A DNA stretch of 64,000 nt, taken from CALBPI01 sp039027435 (lineage in GTDB: Bacteria; Pseudomonadota; Gammaproteobacteria; Steroidobacterales; Woeseiaceae). A program made the translations under genes and the position numbers. The stretch is taken from contig JBCCKF010000001.1 in the NCBI GenBank assembly GCA_039027435.1, positions 434,001 through 498,000 of the forward strand. Reading direction: 5' to 3'. Of the stretch, positions 18,401 to 25,280 are shown one piece after another (positions within the stretch are counted from its first letter, which is position 1; the number at the start of each line of letters is the position of its first letter). Below the pieces are notes generated by a model, which was given only the letters and a program-made list of their open reading frames with translations, did no database searches and had not been told where the DNA came from.

Positions 18401-19007
18401 CGAAATCATTGTGCCAGAGGCCTCCATGCTCGACCCTGTCTTCCCGGCAGCGGTTGTTGCGGGAAACGTTGAAACCTCGCAAGCCGTCACCAATGCGCTT
18501 TTCGCCGCGTCGGGTCAGCTGGCACATGGACAAGGCACGATGAACAACCTCACGTTCGGGAACGACAGGGTTCAATACTACGAGACGATTGCGGGTGGTA
18601 GCGGCGCGGGCGCCGGTTTTCCGGGTGTGGGCGGGGTACAGACGCACATGACTAACTCGCGCACTACCGATCCCGAGATCTTGGAGACTCGACTGCCGGT
18701 GAGAGTTCTGCAATTCGAACTGCGAAAAGGCAGCGGTGGCACGGGTCAGTGGGCCGGAGGCGATGGCATCGTGCGACGTCTTCAAGTACTCGAACCGGTG
18801 CGCGCATCGATACTGAGTGGCAATCGCAGGCAAACACCTTCGGGCATTAGCGGGGGCGAGAACGGTGCGGCCGGCATCAATCGTATCCGTCGGGCGGATG
18901 GCGCTCTGGAAACATTGCCCGCGGTAGCAAGTACCGAATTAGACGCAGGCGATATCATCGAAATTCTCACGCCCGGCGGTGGCGGTTTCGGTAAATCTGA
19001 GGACTAG
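15450..19007 (+). CDS. oplAH: 5-oxoprolinase (fused HyuA-HyuB type)
   Basis: 1185-residue ATP-dependent amidohydrolase, both subunits fused as in eukaryotic and some bacterial 5-oxoprolinases. The N-terminal HyuA half (about 1-680) has DRGGTFTDV, IGTTVATNALLEG and MDMGGTSTDI; the C-terminal HyuB half (about 690-1180) has HMGHVLERTAQS, NSPYAGGTHLPD and the glycine-rich GGSGAGAGFPG. It opens 5-oxo-L-proline to glutamate; a hydantoinase role is the alternative. The start lies only 19 nt from that of the divergent symporter. The stop is a CTAG palindrome shared with the gene on the other strand. Confidence 0.9.
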   Translation: MSDDSDNSPGWRFWIDRGGTFTDVIAQGPDGTEHVQKLRSSAPSLYADAAVEAIRQILANSTASTRYVQSIRIGTTVATNALLEGHAPPVALLVTEGFSDLLQIADQRRRQLFGLELVPREIPVTRIVTTRARVAPDGSELNSHDVESLKQTLASLVNEGIEHLAISLLHNWQHPAHEKIALELARQVGIKHVTCSHQTAPIRGYLARTETTLVDTWLTPVLHHYLSQFENALGDIADVGRIAFMQSHGGLAPAATVRGKDAVLSGPAGGLIALAEGAKAVDLSAVIGMDMGGTSTDICHWRGSFEQQTDNEVGGYRLHTPMLRLDTIASGGGSVLSCADGRLQVGPGSAGASPGPAAYGMQGPATLTDANVVLGRLPPEFLPTVFGEHGDSPLQRQAAAAAIEALRFENDDLLGDASLEALAESWLRIAVEQVANAGRQLTLKHGSDPRQFALAPFGGAAGQIACAVADALDVSTIWLHPRAGVLSALGIGLAERRTLREVSIEQPLLECWRRIEAERQGRARELTADAQLETTALIAIAGTDGSLEIPWGDIDSLRALFAQRHKQRFGIEPDGELTLVGVRYCIVVGTHNHLPNETWPSAAALGQSTLWMHGKPHRVPVFPPAAITETPTAGPFIMVSDHTTLVVEPGWSAMRNHANHLLLHRTARASVAAPNDDTVDPALLEVFNRRFTLVAEHMGHVLERTAQSVNIRERLDYSCALFDADANLIANAPHMPVHLGSMGSSVRHVLERVASLQDGDVYLVNSPYAGGTHLPDITAVRPWFNREGDLRFFVASRAHHADVGGLTPGSMPADSTTIDQEGVLLDCFQLVANGVLREAELRSRLSNAEYPARNPERNVSDLKAQLAALQEGCGQIDRLVAAFGEATVDRYMHFVFENARATIAGVIANLPDGNASVILDDQSQIDVALRVQSQRLIVDFTGTSAQHPGNFNAPAAVTRAAVLYFLRVLAERDIPLNDGCLADVEIIVPEASMLDPVFPAAVVAGNVETSQAVTNALFAASGQLAHGQGTMNNLTFGNDRVQYYETIAGGSGAGAGFPGVGGVQTHMTNSRTTDPEILETRLPVRVLQFELRKGSGGTGQWAGGDGIVRRLQVLEPVRASILSGNRRQTPSGISGGENGAAGINRIRRADGALETLPAVASTELDAGDIIEILTPGGGGFGKSED

Positions 19008-20566
19008 AGCGCAGCGGCCACTTGCTGCAGCGCGGTGCGCGTCGCGCGAGTGCCGTTCGGTTGCAGAAGCAAGCTGTACATCACTGGCTGCAGCGCGCCT
19101 TTCGGTTGAAAGCCAACCAGCACGCGCACCGTATGCTCTGCATCACCGAGACTGGCGTTCGTTGCCGCGTCGCACTGAACCCACCAACCGTCGGATACCG
19201 CACTGCCGACAAACGCCCCCTGCTCCGCCAACGCTCGCAAGAACTCCGCAATCTGAGTACGAAGTGCACTCCAAACCTGTTCATCCGGCTCGGAGAAAAC
19301 GGCCCAGCGCGTCCCGCGATCAATCTGGCCGAGAATAAATTTTGTCAGTCGCTGTTGCGGCAACGAACCCTGCGCACGATCGAGTGTGTTTGCCGAGGTG
19401 ACAAGACCAGGAAACAACAACCGACCTTGCATACCAGGGATGAGAGGGTTTACGCCGCTACGCAACAGGGCCAGTGCGTCGTCTGGCTGCAATTCGTAGG
19501 CAGGCTGCCAGTCGCGATGCAACGCCGCAGAGTTTTGTCGAATATCGTCAGACAGTGCGTGGTAGACATGATGTCGATCATCCTGACGACACAGCAAACC
19601 CATCAGGGCACCAGCTGCCGGCTTGCTCCCCGCGTCGGTCGACTCTCGATCGACCACGGGGGGAAAGTAGGTCATGCAATGCGGGCTGGATACCGGCCTG
19701 AGACGCCGCCATCCGAGCAGGCTAGCGGCATCCCGACAATCGTCCGGCGGATCAACAATAAACATGGCATTGAGCATCGCGCAGTAGCGTTCTGCTGCCA
19801 CGATAAACGCAGCGCCCGCCACAGGTCGACCGGGTGCACCGCAGGCATAGAGAAAATCGAACCGCTCAACGTCATCCAGGCTAAACAGACCGGTCGCATG
19901 CCGTTCGCTGCCAACGAGATCGTAGTCAGTGAGATGATCGCCGTCATTTCCCAACTCCGACATGTCCACATAGCCAATGGCATTGGTAATGAAGTCAACA
20001 GCCGATGGCTTCGGTCTTGCTTCGGGTGCCGAACGCGGCGGAGCCAGCAATCGCGACTGCTCCAGGGCATGCAGCGCGAAACGGGAATCGCCCTCTGACC
20101 AGGAAATATTCGAAAAGAACTCCTGATCGACTATCTGACCGCTACGAGCATCCAGGCGCTGGACCGTCAAATTGAATCGCGTGTCGTCACTGACGCCATC
20201 CACATCGACCGATGCCCGAAGCCGTTCTGTCGAGCCAGGATTACGCGCCGTCAGTTGCCAGGGGTTAAGCGCCGTCGGAAGTTCCAGCGTACCACCACGT
20301 GCGTTGGCCGCGACCCGCACGACAATGGCAGACCGGCCGCCGTGCTGGAAAAACTGACGAACCGACATTGACAGTGTGCTTTGTTCCCACGGCTCGCCGA
20401 AATGACGCTCAAACTCGGCGAAGCTCGTTATCGGGACGGGGCGCTGCAGTGGGCCGGATCGGGCGCGGCCCAGGAACACCGCGATCGTTTTCTGCCGAGG
20501 GTCGAGTGCCTCTCCGCGAGTCGGTGCGGAATTAACGGTCATGCCCGGGTCAGAATGCTGCAGCAA
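19004..20566 (-). CDS. Orphan contractile-tail sheath protein
   Basis: 520-residue homologue of phage/contractile-injection-system tail sheath proteins. The N terminus (DPGMTV, then TIAVFLGRARSGPL and ITSFAEFERHFG, SVRQFFQHGGRSAIVVRV) matches the sheath N-terminal domain. A central segment (LTDYDLVG, LDDVERFDFL) and the C-terminal part (IDRGTRWAVFSEPDEQVW, FLRALAEQGAFVGS, FQPKG) match the conserved sheath core that binds the tube. The TTG at 20566 is chosen because AGGAG lies 6 nt upstream and it places PGMTV like the family PGVYVE; an ATG at 20542 is the alternative. No tube, baseplate, tape-measure or lysis gene is nearby. Confidence 0.85.
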   Translation of the reverse strand: MLQHSDPGMTVNSAPTRGEALDPRQKTIAVFLGRARSGPLQRPVPITSFAEFERHFGEPWEQSTLSMSVRQFFQHGGRSAIVVRVAANARGGTLELPTALNPWQLTARNPGSTERLRASVDVDGVSDDTRFNLTVQRLDARSGQIVDQEFFSNISWSEGDSRFALHALEQSRLLAPPRSAPEARPKPSAVDFITNAIGYVDMSELGNDGDHLTDYDLVGSERHATGLFSLDDVERFDFLYACGAPGRPVAGAAFIVAAERYCAMLNAMFIVDPPDDCRDAASLLGWRRLRPVSSPHCMTYFPPVVDRESTDAGSKPAAGALMGLLCRQDDRHHVYHALSDDIRQNSAALHRDWQPAYELQPDDALALLRSGVNPLIPGMQGRLLFPGLVTSANTLDRAQGSLPQQRLTKFILGQIDRGTRWAVFSEPDEQVWSALRTQIAEFLRALAEQGAFVGSAVSDGWWVQCDAATNASLGDAEHTVRVLVGFQPKGALQPVMYSLLLQPNGTRATRTALQQVAAAL

Positions 20567-20645
20567 TTCTTGCTCCTGTCGCTCTTCGCTTCCTGTCGTG
20601 TGCGACTGGTATCCTTCGCAATTATACCCTACTGCGGGCACAAAC

Positions 20646-21677
20646 ATGATCACAGGATTCAGCTATCTCGGCGCGCGATTTCCAAGGATCGCCGCGCGAC
20701 TACCCAGACTACCGCTCGGCCAGTTTCCAACTCCGTTAGAGGCGCTTGATGCCGTAACCGGACTGTGGATCAAGCGCGATGATCAGACGCACGCCCTCTA
20801 CGGCGGAAACAAGATTCGCAAGCTCGAATACCTGCTCGCCGATGCACGCGGTCGAGGGATTCAACAGGTCGTTACATTCGGCGGTGTCGGCTCCAATCAT
20901 GCGCTGGCGACGGCCTTGCACTCGCGTGTGCATGGCCTTGAGTGTCAGTGCTGGCTCATGCAGCAGCGAATGACTTCGAGTGTTGCCGGCACGCTGCAGC
21001 GCCATCAACGGAATCAGACTGACCTTTTCGTATCGCCACGCCAACGCGCCGAGCGTGTCCAGGCCATGCGCACACTCCGAGACGCCAGGAACGGAGATGT
21101 CGCGGTCGTGCCGCTCGGTGGCACCTCACCGCTCGGGAGCATCGGTTACGTTAATGCTGCTTTTGAACTCGCCGCGCAATGGCGTGGCACCCCGCCCGAA
21201 CGTGTTTACGTCGCAGCGGGCACGATGGGAACGGCTGCTGGTCTTGCCGTCGGGTTTGCTTTGCTCAACTGGCCAACCGAAGTGGTTGCTGTTCGAGTGA
21301 CTGCGCCTTCACAGTGCAACGACATCGGCATGCACAAGCTCTGCAGAAAAATCCTGCATCGTTTGCATCGTTGTGAACCGCGAATCAACACGGCGCTAGT
21401 GCCTCGTGTCAGCTTGCGCACAGACTACCTTGGCGCCGACTACGCCGATCCAACACCCGCGTCCAATGCTGCGGTGAGCACGGCACGAGAACGGTGGGGA
21501 TTGCCGCTTGAAACGACCTACACAGGAAAAGCGATGGCCTGCATGTTGGATGAGCTGGACTCACGCGAATCAGATGCGCCGTGGCTCTACTGGCATACCT
21601 ACAGCGGACCCGCAGCGACGGCTGGCGAGCTCAATCCTGACTACGAGTCGTTGCTGGCGCTTTGTCGCTCGGCTTGA
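20646..21677 (+). CDS. PLP-dependent D-cysteine desulfhydrase / ACC deaminase-like enzyme
   Basis: 343-residue fold-type II PLP enzyme. The N-terminal LPLGQFPTPLEAL, the substrate segment IKRDDQTHALYGGNKIRKLE (Schiff-base Lys in GGNKIRK), FGGVGSNHALATA and the phosphate-binding AGTMGTAAGLAVG fit the D-cysteine desulfhydrase/ACC deaminase family. Substrate (D-Cys, ACC or another small amino acid) is not decided by sequence reading. Start chosen at the first homologous ATG; the frame is open upstream. The last 47 bases overlap a small minus-strand gene. Confidence 0.85.
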   Translation: MITGFSYLGARFPRIAARLPRLPLGQFPTPLEALDAVTGLWIKRDDQTHALYGGNKIRKLEYLLADARGRGIQQVVTFGGVGSNHALATALHSRVHGLECQCWLMQQRMTSSVAGTLQRHQRNQTDLFVSPRQRAERVQAMRTLRDARNGDVAVVPLGGTSPLGSIGYVNAAFELAAQWRGTPPERVYVAAGTMGTAAGLAVGFALLNWPTEVVAVRVTAPSQCNDIGMHKLCRKILHRLHRCEPRINTALVPRVSLRTDYLGADYADPTPASNAAVSTARERWGLPLETTYTGKAMACMLDELDSRESDAPWLYWHTYSGPAATAGELNPDYESLLALCRSA

Positions 21678-21771
21678 CGGGCGCGCGCTGTGGGCGCGAC
21701 TTGCGAACCGGCTTTAGCTTGCGCTGCGCCTCGGCCAGCACCACTTCCAACCATTCATTGCGCTCACTCAT
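21631..21771 (-). CDS. 46-residue basic protein downstream of the L,D-transpeptidase
   Basis: A short frame not usually called: begins MSERNEWLEVVLAEAQRK and ends in a Lys/Arg/Pro-rich tail. Its ATG overlaps the transpeptidase stop as ATGA (21768-21771), the same coupling used throughout this operon. The 3' third is antisense to the end of the desulfhydrase-like gene. No family recognised; an amphipathic N-terminal helix plus basic tail might bind nucleic acid or membrane, which is speculation. Confidence 0.5.
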   Translation of the reverse strand: MSERNEWLEVVLAEAQRKLKPVRKSRPQRAPVKPSDKAPATTRSQD

Positions 21772-22907
21772 GGCGAACCTGCGTTGCTAACGTCGCTTGC
21801 TTCCTGCATCAGCGCTTCGAGCATCTCGCTCACTTCAGCCCGACTGGGCGCGTCTTCAGGGAGTTGCGCAATATTGCGCACGGGCACCGCCATGTCGGCC
21901 ACCAACGCCCCAGACTCAAGCTTGATCGGCATCCCATCAGCACGCTCGATCACCGCCGAAACCGCCGCAATCATCGACTCATCGAGCACAGCATCGTGGC
22001 GCTCCGTCAGATACTCAATCGCAGACGACAACAGCTGTTCCATTGAACGTTCATCGTCTTCGAGTATCGGGTAGGCAGCAATCCACAATGCTTCACCCTC
22101 TCGTCCAGCGACAAACGGCTGGTTCACAATAGTGACATCGGTACCGCGGTCGGTCGATGCAAACAGCACTTCGATATCTTCCGGGTAAAGGCGGACACAA
22201 CCGTGGCTTACTCGCATACCCACCCCGTAAGGTTGATTGGTGCCGTGTAGCAGATACCCTGGCATATCCAGTTTGAGCACATGTCTACCCAATGGGTTAT
22301 CCGGCCCGGGCGGCACCACCGCAGGCAACGGATCACCCGCTGCACGATGCTCCGCTCTGACCGAAGCTGGCACATACCACGAAGGATCTGTCGCCTTGTC
22401 GATAACGGTCGCCTCACCGGTGGGCGTCGCCCAGCCGACACGGCCGATTCCAATCGGGTAGGTGGTCAGCACAAATCCGTCGCCGTCCGCTGCTGTTTCA
22501 TGGACATAGAGTCGCTTCGCCGCGATATTCAAGACGATGCCGGTACGTCGGGCATCCGGGAGAATGAAGCGCGTCGGTAGCAGGACCTCTGTATCAACGC
22601 CTGGCAGCCAGGGATCGACCTCCGGGTTAGCCTGCCGGATTTCGTCATAGCCGAGGTCGTAGCTTCGTGCGATATCAGAAATGGTGTCGGTGTCGCGCGT
22701 ACGAAGCACCTGAGTGATGCCAAATACCTGCTGCGTCGCATCGGAGTACTGCCAGCGATGCTCCGTGACCGGCTCCGCCGGCTCCTCCGGCCAGGTCGGT
22801 GCAAGGTCCGGTACGGGACTGCGGTCCGGCGGCGGTTGCAGCAGGCTACATCCGGAAATGCTCACGCAAAACGCCGCAGTGACTAGCCTTGCATGCCAAC
22901 GGCTCAT
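21768..22907 (-). CDS. L,D-transpeptidase (YkuD domain) lipoprotein with LysM
   Basis: 379-residue periplasmic cross-linking enzyme. A lipoprotein signal (SISGC, Cys about 20) is followed by a LysM-like segment (RTRDTDTISDIARSYDLGYD, NPEVDPWLPG) and the YkuD catalytic domain ending in HGTNQPYG...SHGCVRLYPED, with catalytic Cys in SHGCVRL. A roughly 110-residue helical C-terminal extension after the catalytic domain resembles that of ErfK/YbiS-type enzymes. Likely roles: 3-3 peptidoglycan cross-links or attachment of a Braun-type lipoprotein. Starts by ATGA overlap with the desaturase. Confidence 0.9.
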   Translation of the reverse strand: MSRWHARLVTAAFCVSISGCSLLQPPPDRSPVPDLAPTWPEEPAEPVTEHRWQYSDATQQVFGITQVLRTRDTDTISDIARSYDLGYDEIRQANPEVDPWLPGVDTEVLLPTRFILPDARRTGIVLNIAAKRLYVHETAADGDGFVLTTYPIGIGRVGWATPTGEATVIDKATDPSWYVPASVRAEHRAAGDPLPAVVPPGPDNPLGRHVLKLDMPGYLLHGTNQPYGVGMRVSHGCVRLYPEDIEVLFASTDRGTDVTIVNQPFVAGREGEALWIAAYPILEDDERSMEQLLSSAIEYLTERHDAVLDESMIAAVSAVIERADGMPIKLESGALVADMAVPVRNIAQLPEDAPSRAEVSEMLEALMQEASDVSNAGSP

Positions 22908-23824
22908 GCGTTGCTCCCTGATGCCTGTCGCAGCACCTGTATGTAGCCGCTCGCAAACGGCGTGTGTTCTTGCTCCAGTCGACCTTGCTCCTGCAGCGCT
23001 TCATGAATCGCCGGTAGTCGATAACACGGAGCACTCATGAACAAATGGTGTTCCGCGTGGTAGTTCACAAAGTAAGGCGCAACCAGCGCACGCGCGATCC
23101 AACCCGCATGCGTGGTTCGAGCGACACGCCAGGGGTTGTTCTCCGTTGAGACGCAGGCGTGCTCTGCGATATTGCGCACGCGCAAAACCGCCATGTACCA
23201 AGTCATGAACGGCACTAGCCACAACAGGAAGTACGCCCAAAGCACGTTGTTCAGTATGGCGAGTCCGATCAGTGCGACGTTAAACAGCACCATCGCACCA
23301 TCGGCTTGCGATACCCGTCGATCGAACACGAAGCTATAGAGCATCGGCAATAGTCGCTGGCGCAGGAACGTCAAACCAGTGAGATCCCGCAAGAGCTTGC
23401 GGACCAGGCTTTGACCGCTCACAGGAAACTTCGATGACAACACAAGATCAGGGTCCTCTTCCTGCTGTGCATAGGTGTGGTGGCGCAGGTGATACTGACG
23501 GTACTCGGTCAGCGAAATACCGAGTGGCCATGCACAGGCCCAAGCCCCCAACCGGTCGTTCCAGCGGTGGGCGTCATGCAACAGCCCATGCGCCGCCTCG
23601 TGCATCAGAATCGCAAGCCCCAGCTGGCGTGAACCGATGACAACGCCAGCGCCGACGACAACGGCGGGATTCGGAAATGCAATCGCGACGCTCGCCGCCA
23701 CTGCGATCACAAGCCATGCGTGCACAACCATACCGATGCCGCGCCACCGGCTGCGCGCGCGCAGCATCGCCCAGCGCGAAGCACCAAAAAGCGAGCGACC
23801 TGAGACCTTGGCAATTCTCCCCAT
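22904..23824 (-). CDS. Membrane fatty acid desaturase
   Basis: 306-residue di-iron membrane desaturase/hydroxylase. The three histidine boxes are HEAAH (75-79), HLRHH (112-116) and HAEHH near residue 255, and at least four hydrophobic segments flank them. Substrate could be phospholipid acyl chains, sphingoid-like lipids or carotenoids; the family does not allow a choice. The ATG at 23824 is preferred over one 63 nt upstream, which would lie in the end of the methyltransferase gene. It follows that gene by 17 nt. Confidence 0.85.
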   Translation of the reverse strand: MGRIAKVSGRSLFGASRWAMLRARSRWRGIGMVVHAWLVIAVAASVAIAFPNPAVVVGAGVVIGSRQLGLAILMHEAAHGLLHDAHRWNDRLGAWACAWPLGISLTEYRQYHLRHHTYAQQEEDPDLVLSSKFPVSGQSLVRKLLRDLTGLTFLRQRLLPMLYSFVFDRRVSQADGAMVLFNVALIGLAILNNVLWAYFLLWLVPFMTWYMAVLRVRNIAEHACVSTENNPWRVARTTHAGWIARALVAPYFVNYHAEHHLFMSAPCYRLPAIHEALQEQGRLEQEHTPFASGYIQVLRQASGSNA

Positions 23825-23841
23825 GACGCCAGTGTAGCAAT

Positions 23842-24603
23842 TCAATCGGAAGCTGGTCGCCGGAAGACATGAACAACCAGTGGCCAACGCACCCGTCGAC
23901 GCCCCTCACCAAAAGCTTCAACAAGTTCTCCATAGCACGCAGCAACCGGATCGACGCCGTTCGCGCGAATAAATCGCTGAGTAGCAGACCAGCTGCGCAG
24001 GTAGGCGGCCAGAGAGGCTACCGTCCAGTCGCAAGCCGTTTCGAAACGGGGTGCAGCAAGTCGCTGCCAATCCGGAAGAATAGCCCGGTAGCCCTGCTCG
24101 ACATGAAGCCTCTCGGGTGGCCAGTACGCGTCGAGTGTTTCGCCATATAGCCGATCGACAACCGCGTCGACGGCGCGACTGACTGCTACCTGCTGGTAGG
24201 TCCAGATCGCCAGCACACCGCGCACGTCCAAGACTCGCATCGCCTCTGTGTAGAAGCGCGGTTGATCAAACCAGTGCAATGCTTGCGCAACGGTGACCAG
24301 GTGTACGCTGCCGGCATCCAAACCGCTCGCCTCTGCGGATGCTGCGCGATATTCGACCTTGGTATCGGTGGGTGCGTTGGCGATCTGAGCCGCGCTCGCG
24401 TCGCTAGCAATGACCGCATCAACATACGAGCGCAACACTTCGGCAACCTGACCGTTCCCGGTCGCACAGTCCCAGGCGCGCGTCGATGCAACTGCAGGGA
24501 GTTGACGCACCAACCAGCGATAGAGTGCTTGCGGATATCCCGGTCGCGCATCTCGGTAGACCGTTGCGTGCCGCGAGAAGTGATCCTTGAACGTCGTGCT
24601 CAT
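23842..24603 (-). CDS. Class I SAM-dependent methyltransferase
   Basis: 253 residues. An N-terminal DHFSRHATVYRDARPGYP opening and the SAM-binding DCATGNGQVA (motif I, near residue 45) resemble the trans-aconitate-methyltransferase-like group; motif post-I acidic ASDASAAQ and AQALHWFD are also visible. Substrate unknown. The ATG overlaps the pdeM stop by 4 bases, so the gene is coupled to the ligase-associated repair operon, although it is not one of the usual four members. Confidence 0.82.
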   Translation of the reverse strand: MSTTFKDHFSRHATVYRDARPGYPQALYRWLVRQLPAVASTRAWDCATGNGQVAEVLRSYVDAVIASDASAAQIANAPTDTKVEYRAASAEASGLDAGSVHLVTVAQALHWFDQPRFYTEAMRVLDVRGVLAIWTYQQVAVSRAVDAVVDRLYGETLDAYWPPERLHVEQGYRAILPDWQRLAAPRFETACDWTVASLAAYLRSWSATQRFIRANGVDPVAACYGELVEAFGEGRRRVRWPLVVHVFRRPASD

Positions 24604-25280
24604 CCGACAACCTCGATGACGCTATCTGGCCCGGTCATGTAAATCCGCTCACCACGCATGAGCTTGATGTTCATGCCACCCGTGAAGCTGCCAAACGCTG
24701 GCAGTACTGCATAGCGATCGCGAAACCAGAACACCGGTGCGCGGGCACGATCGCGCCCTACCTGCAGGCGAAAAACGGGATGCAAATGACCCGCGAGCAC
24801 GTACCCGTCCGAACGCTCCTCCGGCTCATGGTCAAGAACAAACGGTCCGAGCTTGAGCGGCTCCGCGTGCCACACCAAGCGCGTGCTCAACGACGCGGGT
24901 AACGTGTCGACAGTGACTCGATCGTGGTTGCCAGCGACGACGCTCATCTCGACTCCGGGGAACTGCCGTAACCAATCGGCCAGTGCCTGTGGCCAGACAT
25001 CGCGCTGTCGTGGCGGCGCGTGCATCAAATCACCCAGCACCATGACTTTGGTCGCACCCCACTTTTCCACAAGTGCCGCCAGCCGCTCTAGGTCACTCTC
25101 GTCGCAGCCGGCGGGGATAGCCAAACCACGTGATCCAAAAACCTCAGCTTTTCCGAGGTGCCAATCCGCAACCAGCAAGGCGCTTTGTGCGGGCCAATAG
25201 AGCGCGCGCTCAGGAGTCGCGATCAGCGTCTCGCCGCAGCAGGTCAATTCGCAGTCACGTTGTGAGTCTGAATGAATCAC
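24600..25280 (-). CDS. pdeM: Ligase-associated DNA-repair endonuclease PdeM
   Basis: 226-residue calcineurin-like metallophosphoesterase. Metal motifs: DWHLGKAE, GDLMHAPP, GNHDR and the late AGHLHP. This matches the DNA-ligase-associated PdeM family. The start is a GTG whose GTGA overlaps the helicase stop. Together with the three genes upstream it forms the known four-gene ligase-associated DNA-damage module. Confidence 0.9.
   Translation of the reverse strand: MIHSDSQRDCELTCCGETLIATPERALYWPAQSALLVADWHLGKAEVFGSRGLAIPAGCDESDLERLAALVEKWGATKVMVLGDLMHAPPRQRDVWPQALADWLRQFPGVEMSVVAGNHDRVTVDTLPASLSTRLVWHAEPLKLGPFVLDHEPEERSDGYVLAGHLHPVFRLQVGRDRARAPVFWFRDRYAVLPAFGSFTGGMNIKLMRGERIYMTGPDSVIEVVG

Noticed and set aside
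18177..18833. 218-residue minus-strand frame inside the 5-oxoprolinase gene
   Set aside because: Shadow frame rich in Arg/His/Val with no motifs.
19022..20098. 358-residue plus-strand open frame opposite the sheath gene
   Set aside because: Arg/Gln/Cys-rich, no recognisable domain, and the opposite strand carries a full sheath homologue with a good ribosome site.
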